A DNA stretch of 7,908 bases from Betaproteobacteria bacterium (GTDB taxonomy: Bacteria > Pseudomonadota > Gammaproteobacteria > Burkholderiales > SG8-39): assembly GCA_005888925.1 (NCBI GenBank), contig VBCP01000219.1, positions 1-7,908 of the forward strand. Direction: 5' to 3'. Both the position numbers and the translations under genes were made by a program. Shown piece by piece: positions 1 through 6,092 of the stretch (position 1 is its first letter; every line of letters starts with the position of its first letter). The notes under the pieces are model-generated. The model did no database searches, was not told the origin of the DNA, and worked only from the letters and a program-made list of their open reading frames with translations.

Positions 1-1
1 G

Positions 2-511
2 AAGCCCGAGCAGGTCAAGTACGTCGGCATCAGCCACTTCCACGCCGACCACACCGGCCAGCTCGCGCCTTTCACCAACGCGACGCTGCTGATCGGCAAG
101 GGCGACTGGGACGGCATCACGGCGCAGCCGCCGATGCAGGGCGCAAACGCGGCGGGATTCAAGGACTGGATGGGCGGCGGCAGAAAGGTCGAGCCGCAGG
201 TGCTGGACAAGGACGTGTTCGGCGACGGCACGGTGGTCATGCTGAGGACGCCGGGCCACACGCCGGGCCATAGCAGCCTCCTCATCAAGCTGAAGGACAA
301 GGGCCCGGTAATCCTGATCGGCGACCTCGCGCACTTCCACGAAAACTACGACAGCGACGGCGTGCCGAGCTTCAACTACGACCGCGCTGCCACCGTCGCT
401 TCGCTCGAGCGGGTGAAGAAGATGGCGGGGAACCTCAAGGCGACCGTCATCATCCAGCACGACCTGCGCGACATCGGCAAGCTGCCGGCATTCCCGGCCG
501 CCGCGAAGTAA
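2..511 (+). CDS. Metallo-beta-lactamase-fold hydrolase, AHL-lactonase-like (5' truncated)
   Basis: The reading frame is open from the left edge and ends with TAA at 509-511, so the N-terminal part lies outside the window. The visible 169 residues contain the HxHxDH zinc motif as SHFHADHTG (His at 35-37). Next comes TPGHTPGHSSL near bases 247-282, with the third zinc-ligand His, then GDLAHF with the bridging Asp near 320, and a final His in IIQHDLRD near 450-475. This order and spacing match the MBL superfamily, and the TPGHTPGH and late HD motifs resemble N-acyl-homoserine lactonases such as AiiA. Family knowledge suggests a dizinc hydrolase acting on lactones or other esters; the actual substrate cannot be read from the sequence. 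It belongs to a different transcription unit from the aromatic operon, converging on the TetR gene with only 18 bases between stops (512-529) and no recognisable terminator hairpin there. I am confident of the fold and not of lactonase activity. Confidence 0.85.
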   Translation, partial: KPEQVKYVGISHFHADHTGQLAPFTNATLLIGKGDWDGITAQPPMQGANAAGFKDWMGGGRKVEPQVLDKDVFGDGTVVMLRTPGHTPGHSSLLIKLKDKGPVILIGDLAHFHENYDSDGVPSFNYDRAATVASLERVKKMAGNLKATVIIQHDLRDIGKLPAFPAAAK

Positions 512-529
512 TCCCGCGCCACACCTAAG

Positions 530-1288
530 CTAGAGCCGACGGGTTCTTTTCTCGCGGCGCGTCGTCCTGGCCGCTGCGATGCCATCGAGCAGCAGCGCGA
601 GGCCGGCTTCGAATGCGGCGCCGCCGTCGAGGCTGGAGAATGCTTCGAGCACGAAGTGCAGATCGGGGCGCTCGCGCGCGTCGACATGCTCCAGGCGCGA
701 GAGCAGGAACGCGTGATGTTCGCCCGGGAGCTGCCGGCTGGTCTGCTGATAAGCGCTCGCGAGCACGTGCTGCAGCAGCAGGTGCACGAACATCGCAGTG
801 CTTGACGCATTCAGTCCGGCCTGCCGCACGCGGCCCGAGAGACGGTCGAAGTACACGACGCCGTAGTCGGTCTCCCCCGGTGCCACCTCCTGGAACAGGC
901 GGTAGCGGTTATGCGTCATCACGTAAGCGGCGATCCCCGCGTACTTGACCTGTTTGTCGTAGATCACGCGCATCACCGCGGCGACGTCGGCTTGCCAATC
1001 GCCGCTCGGCTGCGGCAGCGCCTCGGCCAGCTCGCGGTAATAGCAGTTCATCACGCCGGAGGTGAGGGCTTCGCGGCCCCCGAGGTAGTAGTGGATGAGC
1101 GCCGGCGTGACGCCCAGCTCGCGCGCCATGCGCACCACCGAAAGCTCCTGCAGCGCGACGCCCCGGCACAGCTCCAAACCCTTGGCGACGATGGATTCCT
1201 TGCTCAGCGCGGCGTGCTGGGCGTTGGCGGCCGGACGCCCTGGATTCCTGCGCTTGCGGCCCCCCGGCCGGTTCAGTTTGGCATGCAT
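530..1288 (-). CDS. TetR/AcrR-family transcriptional regulator
   Basis: This 252-residue protein has a basic N-terminal tail (RKRRNPGRP near residues 11-19). A TetR-type three-helix DNA-binding domain follows at about residues 27-78, with the helix-turn-helix core LSVVRMARELGVTPALIHYY at 49-68, ending in the typical YY-x-GGREAL segment. The remaining ~170 residues are the variable ligand-binding and dimerisation domain, which I cannot assign to a ligand. The gene is divergent from the catabolic operon and separated by 88 bases holding a clear inverted repeat over the operon promoter, so it is very probably the operon's local repressor and probably autoregulated. Inducer candidates are the aromatic acid or its CoA thioester; this is inference. 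The start at 1288 has only a weak ribosome site, and no better in-frame start lies just upstream. The roughly 25-residue tail before the HTH domain is long, so a later start is possible, but I see no in-frame Met between residue 1 and the HTH domain. Confidence 0.9.
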   Translation of the reverse strand: MHAKLNRPGGRKRRNPGRPAANAQHAALSKESIVAKGLELCRGVALQELSVVRMARELGVTPALIHYYLGGREALTSGVMNCYYRELAEALPQPSGDWQADVAAVMRVIYDKQVKYAGIAAYVMTHNRYRLFQEVAPGETDYGVVYFDRLSGRVRQAGLNASSTAMFVHLLLQHVLASAYQQTSRQLPGEHHAFLLSRLEHVDARERPDLHFVLEAFSSLDGGAAFEAGLALLLDGIAAARTTRREKRTRRL

Positions 1289-1319
1289 CTCGAGGGCACA
1301 TCTTAACCCAGATCAAAAC

Positions 1320-1361
1320 AATTGACAGGGGTCTCAATATTAATTAAGATCCCTATCAATT
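1320..1361. promoter_or_regulatory. Inverted repeat, probable TetR-type operator
   Basis: The arms aattgacaggg (1320-1330) and ccctatcaatt (1351-1361) are reverse complements at 10 of 11 positions and are separated by 20 bases. The inner part is also partly symmetric (6 of 10 pairs) and very AT-rich, including the self-complementary TTAATTAA at 1340-1347 and AATATT at 1336-1341. The left arm contains the -35 hexamer and the right arm begins directly after the -10 hexamer, so a dimer or pair of dimers bound here would block RNA polymerase. It lies between the divergent TetR gene and the operon, which is the classic place for such an operator. The assignment to this TetR protein is inference. 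Confidence 0.7.
1322..1350 (+). promoter_or_regulatory. Sigma70-type promoter of the catabolic operon
   Basis: A perfect -35 hexamer TTGACA (1322-1327) is followed by a 17-base spacer and the -10 hexamer TAAGAT (1345-1350), which matches TATAAT at 4 of 6 positions including the first two and last two. Transcription would begin near 1357, giving a leader of about 20 bases. The low GC of this stretch contrasts sharply with the genes on both sides. A matching strong promoter for the divergent TetR gene is not obvious; TTGATA (1355-1360, minus strand) could be its -35, but the -10 is poor. Confidence 0.75.
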
Positions 1362-1366
1362 AACCC

Positions 1367-1371
1367 GGAGG
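1367..1371 (+). promoter_or_regulatory. Ribosome binding site of the first operon gene
   Basis: GGAGG lies five bases before the ATG at 1377. It fixes the hydrolase start there, although the open frame has no other well-placed initiator, and it indicates efficient translation of the first gene of the operon. Confidence 0.8.
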
Positions 1372-1376
1372 CCCGC

Positions 1377-2636
1377 ATGCAGCTCGCCGCGCAACGCACC
1401 GCAGACCCGAAGAAAGCCACGGCAGGGCTGCGTGGCGCCTCATGGACGCCGGGCCGGCTGCCCGCCGACGCGCGCGCTTCGGTGCACACCGTCGCCACGC
1501 AGGACGGCGCGCAGATCACCGGCTTTCTCCATGCGCGCGGCGGCGAAAAGAGTGTCGTCAGCCTGATGCACCCGCGCGAGCTGATCGCCACGCATTACCT
1601 CGTGCCCGAGGTGCTGCTGTCGGGCTCGGCGTGCTGGGTACAAGGCTCGCGCAGCGTCGGCAACGACGTGCGCCTGGAGCACGAAATCGCGCTTTTCGAC
1701 GTGGCCGCAGGCCTGAACTTCCTGCGCGGCGCGGGCTTCGAGCATTTGACGCTGCTCGGCAACTCGGGAGGCGCGGCGCTATTCGCGCTGTACATCCAGC
1801 AGTCCGGCGCGGAGCCGTCGCGGCGCTTTGCGAAGACGCCGGGCGGACGGCCAACCAAGCTCGCCGAGGCCAACCTGCCGCTCGCCGAGCGGCTGATCCT
1901 CATCGCGCCGCACCTGGGGCCGGGCAAGCTGCTGCAGAACTGCATCGACCCGTCGGTCACCGACGAGGCCGACGCGCTGGCCATCGACGCGCCGCTCTTC
2001 GCGTTCAGCAAGGAAAACGGCTTTCAGCGGCCGCCCGAAAGCGCGCGCTACTCGCCGCAGTTCCTGGAACGCTACCGCCAGGCGCAGCGCGAGCGCGTGG
2101 CGCGCATCGATGCGAGCGCGAGGGCCAGCATCGAAGAGCGGCTGCGTGCGCGCGGCGCCTCGAAGGAGGCGATCGACCTGCAGACCAGGATCCGCGGCGT
2201 GCACACGCCGATTTTCCAGGTGTGGCGCACCGATGCGGATCCGCGCTGCTTCGACCTGAGCCTCGATCCGTCCGACCGCAAATGGGGCACGGTCTGGGGC
2301 GCCGATCCGCTGGCCTCGAACTTCGGCAGCATCGGCTTTGGCCGCTCCTGCACCGCGGAGAGCTGGCTTTCCACCTGGTCGGGGCTCTCCTCGAATGCCT
2401 CATTCGAGAAATGCGGGCCCGCGATCGAGCAGCCGACGCTGATGATCGATTACACGGGCGACAACACCGTGTTCCCGGCGGATGCGGCGGCGATCTTCGC
2501 CAGCCTGCGCACCAGCCGCAAATCACGCCGCAGCATCCGCGGCAACCACCATGGCCAGCCGCTCGCCGAAGGCGATCCCTCGGGGCAGCTGCTGGCCGGC
2601 CAAGCCATCCAGGAATTCTTGAGGAGCCGTCCATGA
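1377..2636 (+). CDS. Alpha/beta-hydrolase-fold protein, probable esterase or C-C/amide hydrolase
   Basis: This 419-residue protein shows the alpha/beta-hydrolase nucleophile elbow GNSGG with Ser130. The C-terminal segment LMIDYTGDNTVFPADA supplies the likely acid residue (Asp362), and RGNHHG the likely catalytic His (His391 or His392). Between elbow and acid lies a long stretch (about 150-345) holding a charged helical part (ERYRQAQRERVARID near 231-245) that probably forms a lid or insert, so the protein is longer than simple 260-300-residue members. No signal peptide is visible, which suggests a cytoplasmic enzyme. It is the first gene of the operon, has a strong ribosome site and overlaps the Bug gene by ATGA. 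In this pathway it could hydrolyse maleylpyruvate or another ring-cleavage product, or release the aromatic acid from an ester or amide precursor; neither is proven by sequence. I do not recognise a named subfamily. Confidence 0.85.
   Translation: MQLAAQRTADPKKATAGLRGASWTPGRLPADARASVHTVATQDGAQITGFLHARGGEKSVVSLMHPRELIATHYLVPEVLLSGSACWVQGSRSVGNDVRLEHEIALFDVAAGLNFLRGAGFEHLTLLGNSGGAALFALYIQQSGAEPSRRFAKTPGGRPTKLAEANLPLAERLILIAPHLGPGKLLQNCIDPSVTDEADALAIDAPLFAFSKENGFQRPPESARYSPQFLERYRQAQRERVARIDASARASIEERLRARGASKEAIDLQTRIRGVHTPIFQVWRTDADPRCFDLSLDPSDRKWGTVWGADPLASNFGSIGFGRSCTAESWLSTWSGLSSNASFEKCGPAIEQPTLMIDYTGDNTVFPADAAAIFASLRTSRKSRRSIRGNHHGQPLAEGDPSGQLLAGQAIQEFLRSRP
2621..2626 (+). promoter_or_regulatory. 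Ribosome binding site of the Bug receptor gene
   Basis: GAGGAG sits six bases before the ATG at 2633, inside the last codons of the hydrolase gene. It decides the start of the receptor: the same frame stays open almost 1.2 kb upstream, but only this ATG gives a signal peptide and a Bug-family N-terminus. Confidence 0.8.
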
Positions 2637-3598
2637 CCCGCTTCACCCGCTACGCCGCCGGCATTGCCCTTGCCGCCGCCAGCGCCTTTGCCCATGCCCA
2701 GCAATGGCCCACGAAACAGGTGCGCTTCATCATGCCGATGCCACCGGGAACCGCGCCCGACATCATCGCGCGGCTGGTCAGCGAGCGGCTCAGCAAGGAA
2801 TGGGGCAACCAGGCGCTCACCGACAATCGGCCGGGCGCGAACGGCGCCATCGGCATGCAGGCCGCGGCCAAGGCGCCCGCCGACGGCTACACCTTCGTGT
2901 TCGCGCCGGCATTTGCGTTCACTACCGTGCCGCTGACCATGAAGAATGTGGGCTACGACGTTGAGCGCGATTTCACCCTGGTGGCGCGCGTCGGCGGAAC
3001 GCCGATGCTGATCGCGGCGCACGCCAAATTCGCTCCCAGCACGCTCTCGGAAGTGGTGCAGGCGGCGCGGGAGCAACCCGGCAAGATCAACTTCGCCAAT
3101 CCGCAGTACGGATCGCTGCCCTACCTGACGATCGAGATGCTGAACCAGCTCGCCGGCACCCGCTTCTACAACGTCGCGTTCGGCGGCACCATTCCCGCCA
3201 TGACCTCGACGATCAACGGCGACACCGCGCTGGTGGTCGACGGCATCACGCCTTTGCTGCCCCATGTGAAGAGCGGCAAGCTCAAGGCGATTGCCATCAC
3301 CTCGCCGGAAGTGCTGCCGGGGCTCGAGTCGATACCGCTCGCCAAGGACGTCGTGCCGGGGCTCAACGTCATGGGCTGGTTCGGCATCGCCGCGCCGAAG
3401 GCCACGCCGGCCGCGATCGTGCAGCGCATGAACCAGGAGGTGAACAAGGCGCTGGCGGAGCCGGCGCTCGTCGCGCGCCTGCGCGAGCTCGGCGTCTACC
3501 CGATGCCCGGGACGGTCGAGGACTTTGCGAAATTCGTCGGCGAAGAGCAGCGGCGCTTCGCGAAAGTGGTGAAAGAAGCGAAGATCGAGCCGCAATGA
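2633..3598 (+). CDS. Bug/TctC-family periplasmic solute-binding protein
   Basis: The 321-residue protein starts with a classic Sec signal peptide: MTRFTRY, a hydrophobic Ala-rich core, then AFAHA with probable cleavage after residue 22 before QQWPTK. The mature part opens with the family pattern QWPTKQVRFIMPMPPGTAPD, where the loop plus Asp contacts the ligand carboxylate in known Bug structures. It continues with NRPGANGAIG and PADGYTFVFA, and the length is normal for the family. Bug proteins bind small carboxylates in the periplasm and usually work with TctA/TctB membrane proteins, which are not encoded in the visible part, or act as sensors. Sitting between a hydrolase and an aryl-acid ligase, it probably captures the aromatic carboxylate that the operon degrades. 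It overlaps both neighbours by ATGA. Family assignment is firm; the ligand is inferred. Confidence 0.93.
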   Translation: MTRFTRYAAGIALAAASAFAHAQQWPTKQVRFIMPMPPGTAPDIIARLVSERLSKEWGNQALTDNRPGANGAIGMQAAAKAPADGYTFVFAPAFAFTTVPLTMKNVGYDVERDFTLVARVGGTPMLIAAHAKFAPSTLSEVVQAAREQPGKINFANPQYGSLPYLTIEMLNQLAGTRFYNVAFGGTIPAMTSTINGDTALVVDGITPLLPHVKSGKLKAIAITSPEVLPGLESIPLAKDVVPGLNVMGWFGIAAPKATPAAIVQRMNQEVNKALAEPALVARLRELGVYPMPGTVEDFAKFVGEEQRRFAKVVKEAKIEPQ

Positions 3599-5268
3599 GC
3601 TCCGTCGCCAACCTCATCGGCGTCAGGCAACCCCTCGCTGGCGTGGTCTACCCGCCGCACGAGGATCTGCGGCGATACATGGAGGCCGGGCTGCTCGGGG
3701 GCGCAACCTTGCCCGAAGCATTTGCCGACTCCTTTCGCAACAACGCGCAGCGCACGGCGATCTGCGGGCCCGAGGGCACGCTCAGCTACGAAAAGCTCGA
3801 CGAGCTGACCGACCGCGCCGGCGCCGCAATGCTGCGCCTGGGCCTCAGGCCGCTCGACCGGGTGATCTTCCAGCTCGGCAATTCGCCCGAGCTCCTGATC
3901 GCTTTCATCGGCTGCCTCAAGGCCGGGCTGATTCCCGTGTGCACGCTGGCGGCGCATCGCGAGAACGAGATCGGCTACCTGGCGCGCCATGCGCAGGCGC
4001 GCGGCCACATCGTGCAGGGCGACGACAAGTTCGATCTCGTCGCGTTCGCAGCAGAGCTCAAGCAGCGCATTCCCAGCATGCACGTCGTCCTTTCCTCGCG
4101 CGGCGCCGCGCGCAGCGGCGTGGCGCGCCTCGAGGATCTGATGCAAAAGGAGGATCCGGCGCAGGCCCGGCGGCGGCTGCAGGACGTGCCGCGCGATCCG
4201 TTCCAGGCCGCGGTGTTCCAGCTCTCCGGCGGCACCACCGGCGTGCCGAAGCTCATCCCGCGCTTTCACAACGAATACCTCTTCAATATGCGCGCCGTCG
4301 CGCGCTACATGGATTACCGCCGCGACGACGTCATGTACATGCCGCTGCCGATGATCCACAACGCGAGCATGGCGTGCGCGTGGGGGCCGATCCTGCTGGT
4401 GGGCGCCGCCTTCGCCGTGACGCCGCAGGTGACGCCCGAGACCATGATCCAGATGCTGCGCGAATGCCAGCCGACCTGGCTCGCCGCGGGCGTCAAGCAG
4501 GCATTGCTCAAGCTGAAGGCAGCCATCGATGCATCGGGAATGAAGCTCGACCGCGTGCGCGGCGTGTGGTCCATCAACGCTGCCAAATATGCGCGCGAAG
4601 CGCTCGGCGTGCCGGGCTGCCACATTTTCGGCATGGCCGAAGGCCTGATCATGTTCACGCGCGAGTGCGACCCGGTGGAGGCGCGCGAGCAGACCGTCGG
4701 CAAGCCGGTGTGCGAGCTCGACCAGATTCGCCTTCTCAAGCCCGGCACCGAGGACGAAGTGAAGCGCGGCGAAGTCGGCGAGCTCGCGATCAAGGGGCCT
4801 TACACGATCCACGGCTACTACGATGCCGCGGAACGCAACCGGCAGGCATTCACGACGGACGGCTTCTACCGCTCGGGCGATCTGATGTCGGCGCGGGTCA
4901 TCGATGGCGCGACCTATTACGTGTTCGAAGGCCGGCTCAAGGATGTGGTCGATCGCGGCGGCGAAAAAGTGAACTGCGAAGAGGTCGAATTCGCGCTCGC
5001 GGACCACAAGGCCGTGGCCGATATCGGCGTCGTCGGCATGCCGGATCCGAGCCTTGGCGAGCGCATCTGCGCCTTCCGCGCGGGGTTTTCCGCCGCCGAC
5101 GTCGGCGTGGCGCAGTTTGCGCAGCATCTGGAGGCGCTGGGCTTCGCCAAGTACAAGTGGCCCGAGCGCGTCGAGGTGATGGACACGCTCCCGGCGACCA
5201 AGGTCGGCAAGCCGGACAAGGCCGAGTTGCGGCGCGTGGCGCAGTCCTTGTCGAAGGAGACACGATGA
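3595..5268 (+). CDS. Aryl-acid adenylating ligase (EntE/MbtA type), probable salicylate-activating enzyme
   Basis: This 557-residue ANL-superfamily enzyme has all core motifs. The P-loop is FQLSGGTTGVPKLIPR (208-223), almost identical to that of EntE. FGMAEG (345-350), YRSGDL with Asp429, and the hinge GRLKDVVDRGGEKVN (446-460) follow, and LPATKVGKPDK carries the C-terminal catalytic Lys539. It activates a carboxylic acid as the acyl adenylate; the operon context suggests transfer to CoA rather than to a carrier protein. Aligning IHNASMAC (254-261) with the EntE/DhbE pocket puts Asn256 at the residue that binds the 2-hydroxyl and Cys261 where 2,3-dihydroxybenzoate enzymes have Ser and the salicylate enzyme MbtA has Cys. 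That favours salicylate, from remembered alignments. Siderophore synthesis is unlikely because no NRPS, isochorismate or carrier-protein gene is nearby. ATGA overlaps join it to both neighbours. Confidence 0.9.
   Translation: MSSVANLIGVRQPLAGVVYPPHEDLRRYMEAGLLGGATLPEAFADSFRNNAQRTAICGPEGTLSYEKLDELTDRAGAAMLRLGLRPLDRVIFQLGNSPELLIAFIGCLKAGLIPVCTLAAHRENEIGYLARHAQARGHIVQGDDKFDLVAFAAELKQRIPSMHVVLSSRGAARSGVARLEDLMQKEDPAQARRRLQDVPRDPFQAAVFQLSGGTTGVPKLIPRFHNEYLFNMRAVARYMDYRRDDVMYMPLPMIHNASMACAWGPILLVGAAFAVTPQVTPETMIQMLRECQPTWLAAGVKQALLKLKAAIDASGMKLDRVRGVWSINAAKYAREALGVPGCHIFGMAEGLIMFTRECDPVEAREQTVGKPVCELDQIRLLKPGTEDEVKRGEVGELAIKGPYTIHGYYDAAERNRQAFTTDGFYRSGDLMSARVIDGATYYVFEGRLKDVVDRGGEKVNCEEVEFALADHKAVADIGVVGMPDPSLGERICAFRAGFSAADVGVAQFAQHLEALGFAKYKWPERVEVMDTLPATKVGKPDKAELRRVAQSLSKETR
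5254..5259 (+). promoter_or_regulatory. Ribosome binding site of the VOC gene
   Basis: AAGGAG ends five bases before the ATG at 5265. It fixes the start of the VOC protein at this ATG; the same frame is open for over 1.3 kb upstream, but that stretch is Arg/Ala-rich out-of-frame sequence within the ligase gene. Confidence 0.8.
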
Positions 5269-5846
5269 ACCGCCCCGTTCTGCGAGGCGTGCACCACACC
5301 GCGCGTCCGACCTGGAAGCTCTCCGAAACCGTCGAGTTCTATCGCGACCGGCTCGGGCTCAAGCTGGTGCATGCCATCTCGGCCAAGGGCTGGGGGCCGC
5401 AAGGCCATCCGGACTTCCTGCATTTCTTTTTCGACAGCGGGCAGGGCAGCACCATCGCCTTCTTCTATTACATCGGCTCGCCGCAGCCCGATTACCTGGT
5501 GCACAAGCCGCAGTGGGACTGCGACTCGGTGCACACGGCCTGGCAGGTCGAGTCGGAAGCGCAATTGCGCGAATGGAAGGCGTTTCTTGAGGGCCGCGGC
5601 GTCAAGGTCGAGATGCATGTGCAGCACGAGCTGATCGAGTCGATTTATTTCCGCGATCCGAACGGTTACCTGATCGAGATCGGGCGCCAGCTGCGCGAAA
5701 TGACCGCCCTCGACGAGCGCGACGCGGGCATGACTCTCGAGGCGGCGATCGCCGCTGAAACCGAGGCGCGTGCCGGCGGGACGCCGTTCAAGAGCATCGA
5801 AGCGGTGTGGCAGCGCAAAGGCGCCCTGCAGCGCAAGGCGGCCTGA
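5265..5846 (+). CDS. VOC-superfamily protein, candidate ring-cleaving dioxygenase
   Basis: The 193-residue protein has two beta-alpha-beta-beta-beta units of the vicinal oxygen chelate fold. It opens with LRGVHHTARPTWKLSETVEF and YRDRLGLKLVHA, the standard start of glyoxalase/bleomycin-resistance/extradiol enzymes, and the second unit ends with IYFRDPNGYLIEIGRQ. The likely metal ligands are His11 (His10 adjacent), His90 in SVHTAWQV and Glu138 in YLIEIG, a two-His-one-Glu set as in type I extradiol dioxygenases. The tail after residue 140 is Ala/Glu-rich and probably helical. VOC enzymes such as LinE and PcpA cleave para-dihydroxylated rings, so this protein could open the gentisate-type ring; isomerase or hydrolase roles are equally compatible with the fold. 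It overlaps the ligase by ATGA and abuts the next gene (TGA-ATG). Fold sure, reaction unsure. Confidence 0.85.
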   Translation: MNRPVLRGVHHTARPTWKLSETVEFYRDRLGLKLVHAISAKGWGPQGHPDFLHFFFDSGQGSTIAFFYYIGSPQPDYLVHKPQWDCDSVHTAWQVESEAQLREWKAFLEGRGVKVEMHVQHELIESIYFRDPNGYLIEIGRQLREMTALDERDAGMTLEAAIAAETEARAGGTPFKSIEAVWQRKGALQRKAA

Positions 5847-6092
5847 ATGGTCAAGGTCTACGTGCTCGACGTGCCGGAGTTCAGGCCGATCATCGAAGGC
5901 GCGCGTCGCGCCCACATCGGTGTGAGCGGGCCGGCGCGCGGCTATTACGTCATTGCGGGCGAGCGCGAGCTCATGTTTTCGCGCAAGGCGCTCGGCCTCA
6001 AGCCTGCGGTCTGGTACAGCTCGCTTTCCGGCGGGCTCGAAGGCCGCATCGCCCAGTTCGACCGCGACACCCTGAGGATCGTCGAGCCATGA
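5847..6092 (+). CDS. Small conserved-looking protein of unknown function (81 residues)
   Basis: I do not recognise this protein. It has 81 residues, starts MVKVYVLDVPEFRPIIEGAR and ends with FDRDTLRIVEP. The pattern looks like a compact alpha/beta domain with a central Tyr-rich strand (RGYYVIAGE, 46 or so) and a SRKALGLKPAVWYSSLSGGL segment. There is no signal peptide, membrane helix or Cys pair. The case for a real gene is strong: the ATG follows the VOC stop codon with no gap, its stop overlaps the monooxygenase start as ATGA, the composition is protein-like rather than the Arg/Ala-rich kind of shadow frames, and removal would leave a 240-base hole in an otherwise gapless operon. The ribosome site is weak (AAGGCGG at 5836-5842), so translation probably depends on coupling. 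A role as an accessory subunit or substrate-handling partner of the VOC or flavin enzyme is a guess from position only. Confidence 0.8.
   Translation: MVKVYVLDVPEFRPIIEGARRAHIGVSGPARGYYVIAGERELMFSRKALGLKPAVWYSSLSGGLEGRIAQFDRDTLRIVEP

Noticed and set aside
2..511. Quorum-quenching lactonase tied to the operon
   Set aside because: Only the fold and zinc ligands are visible, the N-terminus is missing, and it is in a separate convergent unit with no LuxI/LuxR gene in view.
505..540. Possible bidirectional terminator between the converging genes
   Set aside because: The 18-base gap and its edges show no stem-loop with a U-tract on either strand, so no terminator can be supported.
1442..2632. Open frame upstream of and in phase with the Bug gene, suggesting a 718-residue fusion
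   Set aside because: The upstream part is Arg/Ala/His-rich and overlaps the alpha/beta hydrolase with its catalytic motifs. The ATG at 2633 has its own ribosome site and starts a signal peptide, so there is no fusion.
2450..3595. A 381-codon minus-strand frame opposite the Bug gene
   Set aside because: Composition is typical of a shadow frame (RRG, HRRG repeats), it has no domain, and it would run against a clear coding operon.
3496..5127. A 543-codon open frame on the minus strand, antisense to the ligase
   Set aside because: It is His/Arg/Ala/Asp-rich with no recognisable motif and lies opposite a ligase with every family motif intact. Long antisense frames are expected in GC-rich DNA with strong third-position bias.
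3939..5264. Long in-phase open frame ahead of the VOC gene
   Set aside because: Out-of-frame ligase sequence with an artefact-like composition; the VOC fold begins just after the ATG at 5265, which has an AAGGAG site.
3595..5268. Siderophore (2,3-dihydroxybenzoate) biosynthesis because of the EntE-like ligase
   Set aside because: No isochorismate synthase, isochorismatase, dehydrogenase, NRPS or ferric-uptake gene is present. Neighbours are degradative and the pocket has Cys where dihydroxybenzoate enzymes have Ser.
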